From an uncultured Alphaproteobacteria bacterium (GTDB lineage: Bacteria; Pseudomonadota; Alphaproteobacteria; RF32; CAG-239), in the NCBI GenBank assembly GCA_944391685.1, contig CALXUM010000002.1:62001-126000 (forward strand): 64,000 nt of DNA, written 5' to 3'. How positions within the stretch are numbered: the first letter of the stretch is position 1; every line of letters starts with the position of its first letter. The notes below the pieces were generated by a model that was given only the letters and a program-made list of their open reading frames with translations, had not been told where the DNA came from and ran no database searches. A program made the translations under genes and the position numbers. Positions 52,551-60,689 of this stretch are shown one piece after another.

Positions 52551-53364
52551 TTTTGGTCTCCTTTGTTTTACATTTACAAAATTTTGTGCCGTATGCCGGG
52601 CAATAATGCGGCGAGCACATCATTGAATTCGGGTTCGGCAGCCAAACCCACGGGCTCCCGGATTTACGGAAAGCCTGCAGATCTGATTTGATTTTTTTAA
52701 TAATGGCATAGGCGAAGTTTTCGGCCATCGCCGGATCATAATCCTGGACAATGGGCGCCGGCTGGGCTTTGGTCTTGCCGACACGCTTGACGTATATCTC
52801 GCGCAGCAGGTCAACCTTTTGCCCGGCGGTGCGGACCAGGAGCGAATATCCGCCGTATTGCGGAATGTTCACCCGTTTGACCGTCCCGGACTTAAAGTCC
52901 TGGATGGTGTGTTTTTGTCCCTCGCGGCCGCGGATGTCGATATGTCCGGAAAGGACAAAGTCATCGCCGAGATCGGCGGTGAACTCGCCCTCAATGGCAA
53001 TCTCGTCCAGCTCGGGGAAAACGTCCAGAATGGCATGCGCCTGACGGACGGCCTGCAGAACGCCGGCCGATTTGTCAAAAGTCGTGTCATCCCAGATGAT
53101 TCCCTCGCGGGCGCTTTCGATAATCGAGGCCTCGGCAACCTTTTTGATTTCCTCGGCATACGGCTGACCTTTTGAACGCAAAACGATCGCCGCCTCAAGC
53201 GATTTGTGCATGGCGGTGCCGACGGCGGCGCCGGCCGATGTTTTGGTTGGCGTCAGGTCAAAACCGTATTCTTCGGAAAGTTCGTTAAAAAACATTTTTG
53301 CCGCCGAGCGGCGCGGGCAATCCGTATAATGTGAAAGCGATGAACATCTTATAATTGTTGCCAT
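52543..53364 (-). CDS. PD-(D/E)XK nuclease (Cas4/RecB-like) with Cys cluster
   Basis: 273 residues. The nuclease core reads VLSGHIDIRGREGQ then TIQDFKSGTVKRVNIPQYGGY, giving the D and (D/E)XK residues. One Cys in HYTDCPRRSAA near the N-terminus and three or more near the C-terminus (MMCSPHYCPAYGTKFCKCK) suggest an iron-sulfur cluster as in Cas4 and AddB. It is the first gene of the leftward operon, and with RecT it could be the exonuclease partner. The ATG at 53364 is used; the frame opens at a TTG two codons earlier. Confidence 0.85.
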   Translation of the reverse strand: MATIIRCSSLSHYTDCPRRSAAKMFFNELSEEYGFDLTPTKTSAGAAVGTAMHKSLEAAIVLRSKGQPYAEEIKKVAEASIIESAREGIIWDDTTFDKSAGVLQAVRQAHAILDVFPELDEIAIEGEFTADLGDDFVLSGHIDIRGREGQKHTIQDFKSGTVKRVNIPQYGGYSLLVRTAGQKVDLLREIYVKRVGKTKAQPAPIVQDYDPAMAENFAYAIIKKIKSDLQAFRKSGSPWVWLPNPNSMMCSPHYCPAYGTKFCKCKTKETKNV

Positions 53365-53390
53365 TTCCAATAACCCTGCGTTAAAAAAAA

Positions 53391-53431
53391 AGTATAAAAA
53401 TGACTTTTATAGTCAAAAATGACTTTATAGG
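53391..53431 (-). promoter_or_regulatory. promoter/operator of the leftward operon
   Basis: On the minus strand TATACT (complement of 53391-53396) is a -10 box about 27 nt before the nuclease ATG. Upstream lies the palindrome TGACTTTTATAGTCA (53401-53415) and a related half-site TGACTTTATAG (53420-53430). The TTGACT arm of the palindrome is a poor -35 at 14-nt spacing, so promoter strength is uncertain. The same palindrome type recurs at 63703-63719, which supports a repressor-binding role. Confidence 0.55.
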
Positions 53432-53443
53432 AAGAAAAAAAGA

Positions 53444-53506
53444 AAAGCAAGAAAAAAATGCCGTTTTTAGAAAAAAAGTCTAAAAACGGCGAAATTGCTT
53501 GCTTTT
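53444..53506 (-). terminator. repressor terminator, nested inverted repeat
   Basis: GCCGTTTTTAGA and TCTAAAAACGGC (53460-53490) form a perfect 12-bp stem followed on the minus strand by a run of seven T. It lies 37 nt beyond the repressor stop (53527). An outer repeat AAAAGCAAG/CTTGCTTTT (53444-53452 and 53498-53506) encloses it. It insulates the leftward operon from repressor transcription. Confidence 0.85.
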
Positions 53507-53526
53507 AAGCTGTTTGAAACAAAATA

Positions 53527-54078
53527 TCAGATGCGCTGGAAAATGCCGATAACCCGGCCGATGATTTTTAAGTTATCCACCGGGACTTCCTCCGCATAAG
53601 CATACGACCGGTTATCCACATAAACCTTGGCCAAACCGGTCAGAATATCCGGCGCCATACGGCGAAAAGCATAGGAATCGGTTGTGCCGATAAGATAGAC
53701 GCCGGCTTCTTTAACCTGTTTTACGCCGGCATCAACCAAAACCTTGTCACCCGATTTGAAGGTCGGCGCCATTTCATCCGAGCGCACCTCGTACCAGCAA
53801 GGCTCGGCCGCGCCGGGAACCAGATTGCCGGTGTAGATGGATTCGCCGTCGCCCGCAGCATAGAGTTCCTGAACCGTTGTATGCAAACACTTGGCAACCT
53901 TTTCCAGATCGGCATACGGCAGGCTTTGCGTATAACCGCCGCACAACCGGCGGACGGAATCCGGCCTGACACCGGACGCCTTTTCAAAATCTTTGATATA
54001 ATTAAAGTTGGCCGCGCGGATCATGGCATAGATTTTTTTGCCGAGCGCGCTGACCGGCTTTTTGACGGATTTTCCCAT
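53527..54078 (-). CDS. phage repressor, HTH plus S24/LexA-like domain lacking catalytic residues
   Basis: 183 residues: an N-terminal XRE-type helix-turn-helix (FEKASGVRPDSVRRLCGG, about 30-60) and a C-terminal S24 fold ending in NLKIIGRVIGIFQRI. In the site that is usually GDSMxPT the sequence is SDEMAPTF, so the catalytic Ser is Glu. The Lys position reads FRRM, so it is Arg. Self-cleavage is therefore unlikely. The ATG at 54078 has AGGAG 7 nt upstream; an ATG at 54084 is too close to that site. It separates the two divergent phage operons. Confidence 0.85.
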   Translation of the reverse strand: MGKSVKKPVSALGKKIYAMIRAANFNYIKDFEKASGVRPDSVRRLCGGYTQSLPYADLEKVAKCLHTTVQELYAAGDGESIYTGNLVPGAAEPCWYEVRSDEMAPTFKSGDKVLVDAGVKQVKEAGVYLIGTTDSYAFRRMAPDILTGLAKVYVDNRSYAYAEEVPVDNLKIIGRVIGIFQRI

Positions 54079-54170
54079 TTTCATACTCCTTTAACGCTAA
54101 CAACATCATATATTAAAAAAGTCAATTTTGCAATAAAAAACGGCAAAAACGTCAATAAAAATGATTTTTT

Positions 54171-54250
54171 TTGACTTTTTAACACCCCTGTAATACGCAG
54201 AAAGTCAACAAAAGTATAAAAAAGTATAATAAAGTATAAAAAAGTTGTTG
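54171..54250. repeat. repressor-region repeats: half-site and three 10-bp direct repeats
   Basis: TTGACTTTTTAA (54171-54182) is an operator half-site. Blocks of the form AAAGTATAAW repeat three times with an exact 10-bp period (54211-54240), with AAAGTTG continuing the phase. One block recurs near 53389 and one near 63528. On the minus strand each holds a TATACT, so these may be alternative -10 boxes for the repressor promoter, or helically phased binding sites. The stretch 54079-54386 has no gene. Confidence 0.6.
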
Positions 54251-54253
54251 CAA

Positions 54254-54273
54254 AAGTCAAAAAATACTATTAT
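54254..54273 (+). promoter_or_regulatory. promoter element of the rightward operon
   Basis: AAGTCAAAAAATACTATTAT contains a TACTAT -10 box. The 20-mer recurs with one change at 63713-63732, again in front of a rightward gene, so it is probably a shared phage promoter/operator element. No good -35 is seen here, so activation or a weak promoter is possible. Confidence 0.55.
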
Positions 54274-54285
54274 GGTTAAAAACAC

Positions 54286-54386
54286 GAGGGCGGAATGCGT
54301 CAGATCAACGCAGCTAAAACACAATAACCCTGTGCCGCCCTCCCGCATAACATAAAAGACAGGGTTAAAAAAAGACAGGGGTTATT
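54286..54386 (+). promoter_or_regulatory. structured leader before the helicase gene
   Basis: GAGGGCGG (54286-54293) pairs with CCGCCCTC (54335-54342), with a small TGCGT/ACGCA hairpin inside. AATAACCCTGT (54323-54333) can pair either with ACAGGGTT (54359-54366) or with ACAGGGGTTATT (54375-54386), and the second pairing hides the ribosome site of the gene at 54387. Mutually exclusive pairing suggests translational control, but this is from inspection only. Confidence 0.45.
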
Positions 54387-55835
54387 ATGATTGAGTTACG
54401 CGACTATCAGCAAAAAGCAGTAAATGACCTGCGCGAGGCATACCGACAAGGTTTCAAGGCGCCATTTTTGACAGCGCCGACCGGAGCCGGAAAAACCGTC
54501 ATCCTTTCCGAAATATGTTCAAACGCCAACGCCAGAGGCACCAACACCGTCCTTCTGGTTCACCGCCAGGAGCTGGTTGTCCAGACCGCCAAGACCTTTG
54601 CCCGATTTGGCATTCCCCATTCCATCGTTGCGCCGGCAAAAGTTGTGCAAAATGCCATCAAGATACAGCTTGAGGAATTCAACAAGAGCTGGTTTCGCGA
54701 CGAAAGCCGTATTTACATTGCCACCATTCAAACCCTTATCCGCCGCATGGCCGATTTGCCGAAATTCGAACTGATTTTGATTGACGAGGCGCATCACGGC
54801 GTCGCCGGTACCTATCTTAAAATTGTTAAAAGCTATCCCGGCGCGCTCATCCTGGGCGTTTCCGCCACACCGGAGCGTTTGGACGGGCAAGGCCTCGGCG
54901 TCCATTGCGGCGGCATTTTTGACAAGCTGGTTTTGGGCCCGTCGGTCAAAAGTCTGATCGAGCGCGGATTTTTAACCAGACCGCGCGTATATTGCCCGCC
55001 GATTGAGGTCGACTTCAGCGACTTAAAAACCATTGCCGGCGATTTTGACCGCAAACAGCAGCAGGAAAAACTGCACAAGCCGCGCATTATCGGCAACGTC
55101 ATCGCCCACTATCGTAAATACTGCGACGGCGTCCCGGCGATAGCCTTCTGCCCGACGGTTGAATATGCCCAGTATGTGGCCGACAACTTCAACGCTGCCG
55201 GATATCGCGCCGCCAGTATTGACGGCAAAATGAACGACTACCAGCGCAACAAGACCATTAATGACCTAGGCGCCGGTCGGCTGGACGTTCTGACCAGCTG
55301 TGAAATCGTGTCCGAAGGGACAGACATTCCTGTCGTCGGTGCGGCCATCCTTTTACGCAAGACCAAATCGCTCGGACTTTATCTGCAACAGGTCGGCCGC
55401 GCGTTGCGCCCTTATCCGGGAAAATCCGAAACCATCATCCTTGATCATGTCGGCAACTGCAACACCCACGGCCTGCCAGACGATGACCACGAATGGACGC
55501 TTGACGGTCGTATCCGCCGCAACCGTTCCGGATCATCGGGAAGTCTGGCCTGCCGCCAATGCCTGAACTGCTACGCGGTATATCCCAGCACGGTGAATGT
55601 TTGCCCGATTTGCGGCACGCCTGCCAGCAAGACCAAAACCGAGATTGAGGAGGTCGAGGGCGAACTGGTCGAATTTACCCGCCGTGCCGAGAGGGCAGAA
55701 CAAGGACGCGCCTCAACACTTGAGGATCTTGTCGAGCTCGGACGCAAACGAGGCTACGGACCGCGAGCCGAGGCCTGGGCGCGATATGTTTACAACGGCC
55801 GGAAAGCAAAGGAGGCAAAGAGGAATATCGCATGA
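54387..55835 (+). CDS. RadD-like SF2 DNA helicase
   Basis: 482 residues. Motifs in order: LRDYQQKAVNDL, Walker A LTAPTGAGKTVIL, VLLVHRQEL, DEAH box LILIDEAHHG, GVSATPERLDG, VSEGTDIPVV and QQVGRALRPYPGKS. A zinc ribbon with CRQCLNCY and CPICG sits at about residues 390-415. This layout matches RadD and related phage helicases used in repair or replication restart. It is the first gene of the rightward operon. Confidence 0.9.
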   Translation: MIELRDYQQKAVNDLREAYRQGFKAPFLTAPTGAGKTVILSEICSNANARGTNTVLLVHRQELVVQTAKTFARFGIPHSIVAPAKVVQNAIKIQLEEFNKSWFRDESRIYIATIQTLIRRMADLPKFELILIDEAHHGVAGTYLKIVKSYPGALILGVSATPERLDGQGLGVHCGGIFDKLVLGPSVKSLIERGFLTRPRVYCPPIEVDFSDLKTIAGDFDRKQQQEKLHKPRIIGNVIAHYRKYCDGVPAIAFCPTVEYAQYVADNFNAAGYRAASIDGKMNDYQRNKTINDLGAGRLDVLTSCEIVSEGTDIPVVGAAILLRKTKSLGLYLQQVGRALRPYPGKSETIILDHVGNCNTHGLPDDDHEWTLDGRIRRNRSGSSGSLACRQCLNCYAVYPSTVNVCPICGTPASKTKTEIEEVEGELVEFTRRAERAEQGRASTLEDLVELGRKRGYGPRAEAWARYVYNGRKAKEAKRNIA

Positions 55836-56209
55836 CCAAGCATCGCCGACATCGGACACATCTTCCTGAGCGCTTCCTGCTCGCGGAGCCGGAGGACAAT
55901 CTGATAGCGGCGGTCATCAGGCAGGCATGGTGCGACGCTTTTGCCGGCCGCGTAAAAGATTTTTATGCCGAAAAACATCGGGACGACGACAAGCGCAACG
56001 CCCGCCGGATGTTCGAGGCAGACGAAACGGATGAATGGCGCCTGTCGTTGCGCGACCTGGCGCAGGCCATCCAGATAGACGACAAAAGCCTCGTGATCGG
56101 CTACTCGAGGTATAAAGCCCGGGTTTTATCGGGCAAAAAAAAAGTAAGAGCCGGGGTCGCTTTCGACCTGTTATTAAAAACACTCGCAAACGGAGGTAGA
56201 CTGAAATGA
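55832..56209 (+). CDS. hypothetical phage protein, 125 aa
   Basis: A basic, helical 125-residue protein with no recognised family. It overlaps the helicase gene by 4 bp (ATGA) and the GapR-like gene by 4 bp, so it is translated in a coupled series. Its composition (RRHRTHLPERFLLAEPEDN at the start, KKKVRAG near the end) would fit nucleic-acid binding, but that is weak evidence. Confidence 0.65.
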   Translation: MTKHRRHRTHLPERFLLAEPEDNLIAAVIRQAWCDAFAGRVKDFYAEKHRDDDKRNARRMFEADETDEWRLSLRDLAQAIQIDDKSLVIGYSRYKARVLSGKKKVRAGVAFDLLLKTLANGGRLK

Positions 56210-56454
56210 GTGACACGGAAGTTGGCGGAATTGCCACAGACAGGCTGCGGAGCCTTATTGAGCGCATCGAGCGGCTCGAAGAAGAAAAAAAAGGAATTCA
56301 ATCTGATATTCGCGATATTTTTGCCGAGGCCAAATCCGCCGGATTTGACGTAAAAATAATGCGTATCGTCTTGAAGTTGCGCAAAATGAACGCTGCGGAC
56401 AGGGATGAGCAGGAATTCCTGACCGAAACCTACCGCAAAGCGTTAGATATTTGA
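56206..56454 (+). CDS. GapR-like DUF2312 protein
   Basis: 82 residues matching DUF2312: DRLRSLIERIERLEEEKKGI, then FAEAKSAGFDVKIMRIVLKLRK. GapR is an alphaproteobacterial nucleoid protein that binds overtwisted A/T-rich DNA ahead of replication and transcription machinery. A copy in a phage replication operon suggests use on phage DNA or interference with the host protein. GGAGG lies 9 nt before the ATG. Confidence 0.88.
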   Translation: MSDTEVGGIATDRLRSLIERIERLEEEKKGIQSDIRDIFAEAKSAGFDVKIMRIVLKLRKMNAADRDEQEFLTETYRKALDI

Positions 56455-56467
56455 AAGGAAAATAAAA

Positions 56468-56809
56468 ATGGAAAAAATAAAACCTGAAATTTTAGTTGAA
56501 AAACTCCCCGGCGACATTGCCTCGGAAGGCCTGAAAAAAGACGATTACGTTATAACCCGCCCGGCTGACTTCTACAGCGGCGCCGGCATCTATGTGCTGA
56601 AAACAGGAGGCAGCTCCATGGTGGCCAGATGTATTGAAAAAACCGACGGCAGTATCCACGTTGCCGACGTCTCAAGCGCCAGCTGCACCGACATGAAGGT
56701 CAAATCATTTTGCGCGGCGGTCGACCGCAAAGTGCTTGCCCGCGTGATTGTCGATGACAATCTGCCGGCCGGAGCCCTCGAACTCCTGGATCAGTTGTTA
56801 AGGGGGTAA
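56468..56809 (+). CDS. S24-like fold protein without DNA-binding domain
   Basis: 113 residues. After a short N-terminus, GDIASEGLKKDDYVITRP lines up with GDSMEPTLKxGDYVLVDP of S24 proteins, and YSGAGIYVLKTGGSSMVARCIE with the following strands. The Ser position is Ile and the Lys position Ala, so it is not a protease. There is no helix-turn-helix. A partner for the repressor, such as an anti-repressor acting by mixed dimer formation, is an inference. AAGGA precedes the ATG. Confidence 0.6.
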   Translation: MEKIKPEILVEKLPGDIASEGLKKDDYVITRPADFYSGAGIYVLKTGGSSMVARCIEKTDGSIHVADVSSASCTDMKVKSFCAAVDRKVLARVIVDDNLPAGALELLDQLLRG

Positions 56810-56812
56810 GCC

Positions 56813-57241
56813 ATGTCAGAAACCGAAACCCTCAAAAAAGTCATGATTAAGCTCGGCGCCAAAGACTGGATTAAAATCTGGCGCAACAATACCGGCCAGG
56901 CCTGGCAGGGAAAACGTTTCGGCTTAAAGCGCGGCACGAGGGTTGTTGACGAGATGGGCAGACACATCACGATTGAGCCTGGCGATATTCTGCTCCGCGG
57001 TGCTCATCCCGTCAACTTCGGTTTAATCGGCTCCGGCGATATTGCCGGCATAATCGCGCCCAAAGGCACGGTTATCTACATAGAAACAAAATTCGGACGC
57101 TACAAGCAAACCGAGCAACAGAAACGCTTTGCCAAGATGATCCAGGACATGGGCGGAATTTATATTGTCGCCCGCGATCCGGAGTTGGTTGAAAGCCAGA
57201 TTATTGACGAAATGAGGTTGCGCTATGGCTGGAATGGTTAA
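56813..57241 (+). CDS. VRR-NUC domain nuclease
   Basis: 142 residues with the VRR-NUC pattern: NTGQAWQGKRFGLKRG, GSGDIAGIIAPKGT, and VIYIETKFGRYKQTEQQKRF, giving the D and ExK of a PD-(D/E)XK nuclease. Phage members act as structure-specific nucleases, often beside primases and helicases as here. GGGGG lies upstream of the ATG; it overlaps the primase gene by 17 bp. Confidence 0.88.
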   Translation: MSETETLKKVMIKLGAKDWIKIWRNNTGQAWQGKRFGLKRGTRVVDEMGRHITIEPGDILLRGAHPVNFGLIGSGDIAGIIAPKGTVIYIETKFGRYKQTEQQKRFAKMIQDMGGIYIVARDPELVESQIIDEMRLRYGWNG

Positions 57242-59720
57242 TTTTGACGAAGTAAACGCGGTAGCTCTCGCCAACCTTGAAGGTCTTGTCCGCGACTGGT
57301 TGCCAAACGGCCGCCGCAACGGCAATGAATGGCAGTGCGGCGATTGGAACGGCAATCCCGGGAAAAGCCTGCTCATCAACCTAAAAACCGGTAAAGGCTC
57401 GGATTTTTCGGCAGACGAAGCCGTCGGCGACCCAATCGGCATCTGCGCTAAAGTTTTCCGCCTCGACCGGGTTGAGGCCGCACGCAAGCTGGCCGGAATA
57501 TTCGGGCTTGAGGGTGGTGAGGCAAACGAGCGTACCGAAAAGTACAACCGGCCGCCGGTAAGCACAGAAACACAACAAAAAGAACAAGACGACTATGACC
57601 AGGAAAAACAGGCTAAACTCGACCAGATATTGGCAGAACTTGTCGATTTGCGAGGTACCCCGGCGCAGGCATATCTCAAAAGCCGCGGCATTACCGGTGC
57701 TCCTGCTTCACAATTCAAATGGCGGCCGAATAAAAGTAACAGCGGCGGCAGCCTGGTTTGCATCGCCAGAGATAGTGCCGGTGTCGTCAAGGCCGTTCAA
57801 AGTGTCTATCTTGATGCCAACGGCAAAAAAGCTAACTTTGCAGTCAAAAAAAGAACCAACGGCTTCCCGTCGGGCAACCCGTTAAAAATTAAAGGCGATC
57901 CGAACGGTCCCGTTTTGCTGACTGAGGGACCGGAAGACGCGCTGACGCTTGCCCAGACAACGCATTTTGAAGTCTGGTGCGCCATGGGGCTGAATTTTAT
58001 CGGCAAAATCGAAGAACCGCAAGGCCGGACGCTGATTGTTGTCCGCGACAACGACGAGGAAGGCTCCAAGCCTGACGAAACCATGAACAAAATACTGGCA
58101 TCGTTTCTTGACCGCGGTTTTAAAAATTTAATGTGTGCCAGACCTCCGCGCTCGATAAAAGATAGTAACCAGCTTTTGCAGGAACTTGGCGCCGACGAGG
58201 TTGTCAAAATGATAAATGACGCCCAACCCGTCAAAGATGGACGTTTTGATGAAATTGAGCCTCCGGCTGAATATTACCAAAGCACTCCGCCTGATTATCC
58301 GGAGCCTGAAGATTCTATATTTGCACAGCTTGCTTACCGGCCACGCACCGATGTTGGAAATTCCCAGCGCATAGTGGCTCGTTGGGGAAAGATCGTCAAA
58401 TATGCTCCCGGCATGGGCTGGATCATCTATTCTCACGGATTGTGGGATAATAAACATGCAGACCTACGCGTCATCAACATGGCCAAACGCACAGCTCTTG
58501 ATATTGCCAAAGAAGCCGACTACGTAGAAGAACACCAAAAATCAGGAATTAAAAATTGGTGCAAAAAAAGCCAGGAAGGCGGGCGTATCAATTATGCGCT
58601 GAAACTTGCCCAGCCTGACCTCTACATCGATATTGAACGTCTTGATGCCGACCGCCTATATTTTAACGCTGCCAACGGCATGATTGACTTGACTACCGGA
58701 AAATTGATGAAACACAGTCCGGATTTTCACTCCACAAAGCAATCAACCGTGGAATTTAACCCAAGAGCCAAATGCCCAGCATGGAACAAATTCCTTCGCG
58801 AGATTTTGTGTGAAGACGACGAAATGATCAGCTTCGTCCAACGCGCCATCGGCTACAGTCTGACCGGTGACACCCGTGAGCAATGTATGTTTGTGTTGCA
58901 CGGCAAAGGCTCAAACGGCAAATCAACCTTTCTTGACACAATCCAGGCGCTGATGTGCGGCTACCATGTCAAAACCAAGGCCGACGCCTTCATGGAAACC
59001 GGCAAGGTAACCGACGCCAACCCGTTTTTGGCCATGCTGCGCTCGGCGCGATTTGTGACCGCGTCCGAAACCAAGGCCGACCGGGCGTTGGACGAAAGCC
59101 TGATCAAAGAGGCCACCGGCGACAGCACCATCACAGCCCGCAACCTGCACCAGAACCCGTTCCAGTTCAGCCCGCAGTTTAAACTGTGGCTGGCAACTAA
59201 CCACAAGCCGGAAATCCGCGGCACCGACGACGGCATCTGGCGTCGTCTGCTCCTGATACCGTTTGCCGCCCAGTTTTATGACAAATCAGATCCGGATGCG
59301 CCGGTCAACGGGCCGTTCAAAGACAAATTGCTGATTACCCGCTTAAAAAGCGAGCTGCCCGGCATTTTGGCCTGGGCGGTGCGCGGCTGCCTCGACTGGC
59401 AGAAACAGGGGCTGAACCCGCCGGATGCCGTCCGCGAGGCAACCCAGGAATATCGTTCCGAAATGGACGTGCTTGGCAGTTATCTGGAGGAAAACACCAT
59501 AAAATCGGCCGGAAACACAATATCTTGTGCCAGCCTTTATGAAAACTACAAGAAGTGGTGCCAGGACAACGGACACAGCCCCTACAGCAAAAACAAATTC
59601 GGCCGCCGACTTTACGAGCGCCACATAACCAAAGGCACCACGCCGCGCGGCGAAAAAGCCTATGTCGGCGTCAAACTGCGCCAAGAAGAAACCTGGGCGG
59701 AATTCAACAGGGGGTGGTGA
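57225..59720 (+). CDS. phage primase-helicase (Toprim plus D5/P4-type SF3 helicase)
   Basis: 831 residues. The N-terminal part (about 1-90) resembles a CHC2-like region without an obvious zinc site. A Toprim-like domain follows with VLLTEGPEDALTLA and LIVVRDNDEEG (about 225-280). The C-terminal half is a D5_N plus SF3 helicase with Walker A FVLHGKGSNGKSTFLDT (near 560) and LWLATNHKPEIRGTDDGIWRR. This is the P4 alpha-like fusion that primes and unwinds phage DNA. It overlaps the nuclease gene upstream and shares its stop base with the next start. Confidence 0.92.
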   Translation: MAGMVNFDEVNAVALANLEGLVRDWLPNGRRNGNEWQCGDWNGNPGKSLLINLKTGKGSDFSADEAVGDPIGICAKVFRLDRVEAARKLAGIFGLEGGEANERTEKYNRPPVSTETQQKEQDDYDQEKQAKLDQILAELVDLRGTPAQAYLKSRGITGAPASQFKWRPNKSNSGGSLVCIARDSAGVVKAVQSVYLDANGKKANFAVKKRTNGFPSGNPLKIKGDPNGPVLLTEGPEDALTLAQTTHFEVWCAMGLNFIGKIEEPQGRTLIVVRDNDEEGSKPDETMNKILASFLDRGFKNLMCARPPRSIKDSNQLLQELGADEVVKMINDAQPVKDGRFDEIEPPAEYYQSTPPDYPEPEDSIFAQLAYRPRTDVGNSQRIVARWGKIVKYAPGMGWIIYSHGLWDNKHADLRVINMAKRTALDIAKEADYVEEHQKSGIKNWCKKSQEGGRINYALKLAQPDLYIDIERLDADRLYFNAANGMIDLTTGKLMKHSPDFHSTKQSTVEFNPRAKCPAWNKFLREILCEDDEMISFVQRAIGYSLTGDTREQCMFVLHGKGSNGKSTFLDTIQALMCGYHVKTKADAFMETGKVTDANPFLAMLRSARFVTASETKADRALDESLIKEATGDSTITARNLHQNPFQFSPQFKLWLATNHKPEIRGTDDGIWRRLLLIPFAAQFYDKSDPDAPVNGPFKDKLLITRLKSELPGILAWAVRGCLDWQKQGLNPPDAVREATQEYRSEMDVLGSYLEENTIKSAGNTISCASLYENYKKWCQDNGHSPYSKNKFGRRLYERHITKGTTPRGEKAYVGVKLRQEETWAEFNRGW

Positions 59721-59935
59721 TGATGATGCGCATATATGTTTCCGGTTCGCAGTATCTGGCGACAGAGGTAGACGAGAAAGAGGCGCAGCGAATTATGTCG
59801 GCTTTTGACAACCGCGAAACCGACCGCATCACCGTCAAGCAGGACGGTGAAATCTGGAACCTGGCCAAAGCGCATATTGTAGCCATCGCTTTTGAACAAA
59901 AACCGGTCATGCCGGCAAAGGTAACATTAAACTAA
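59720..59935 (+). CDS. small hypothetical phage protein, ~70 aa
   Basis: Three in-frame ATGs (59720, 59723, 59726) follow GGGGTGG; the last gives the best spacing. The protein reads MRIYVSGSQYLATEVDEKEA and ends AFEQKPVMPAKVTLN, a small beta-rich fold with no recognised family. It starts within the primase stop codon, so translation is coupled. Confidence 0.62.
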   Translation: MMMRIYVSGSQYLATEVDEKEAQRIMSAFDNRETDRITVKQDGEIWNLAKAHIVAIAFEQKPVMPAKVTLN

Positions 59936-59945
59936 GGAGGGATAT

Positions 59946-60686
59946 ATGGCTCAGACGATTAAACAAAAATGCGACGCCATCGGCATATCTTTGCCGACTT
60001 ATTATTTAAGGCTCAAAAACGGCATGACGCCTGAAGAAGCTCTGTCTACGCCAAACAAGCGCCGCACCTCAAAATTGAAACCGACGCCGAAACCGGTGCC
60101 TGCGCCGATGCCTGAACCTGAGGACCAGGAGCCGCGCGCGCCGCTGATGGTCGGTGCCTCCTGCGTTTTTGAAAGCGACCACCAAAACCGCCGGCGCAAA
60201 TTCAACCAAAACCGCACCAAACAATCTGCCAAAGCCGCCGGCGCTACACCTCTTGAGTGTCAGGAAAAACTGCAGCACCGTAATTATGTCGAAGAATTAG
60301 GCAGCCGTTACCGTATAACTCCAAATAAGACCCCTCTGCCGGCGCTGGCTGCCTCGCCGGTTGAGGATAAAGAAACTGAAGAAGTCGACAACTTCGGACA
60401 TGTTAACCTCAAACCACTGCGCTATGGGCCGAAACGTTATGGCGTGGCGAAAGAGCCGCGGCCGGATCCGTGGAATGCGGCAGATGAAACCAAGTTTAAC
60501 AATGCCTGCGGTGGTTATACGGCCGTTATTTTGAACCACGCCAAAGACGGCGAGTTCAAATATCAGATCTATTCGACCAAGAGCAGAAACAAACTCTACA
60601 CCGACGATGTCGTCAGGTTTATCAACGCCATCATTAAAATTTGCGATCCGGAGGGAAAGACCCCGTTTCGCGTGATTGCGAGGTAG
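59946..60686 (+). CDS. hypothetical phage protein with N-terminal HTH-like segment
   Basis: 246 residues. The first ~35 residues (IKQKCDAIGISLPTYYLRLK then GMTPEEAL) look like the small helix-turn-helix used by phage regulators that recognise DNA repeats. A Pro/Lys-rich linker (about 40-65), a basic middle, and a distinct C-terminal domain (about 170-246, ACGGYTAVILNHAKDGEFKY) follow. The function is unknown. AAGGAGGG precedes the ATG. Confidence 0.65.
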   Translation: MAQTIKQKCDAIGISLPTYYLRLKNGMTPEEALSTPNKRRTSKLKPTPKPVPAPMPEPEDQEPRAPLMVGASCVFESDHQNRRRKFNQNRTKQSAKAAGATPLECQEKLQHRNYVEELGSRYRITPNKTPLPALAASPVEDKETEEVDNFGHVNLKPLRYGPKRYGVAKEPRPDPWNAADETKFNNACGGYTAVILNHAKDGEFKYQIYSTKSRNKLYTDDVVRFINAIIKICDPEGKTPFRVIAR

Positions 60687-60689
60687 GAC

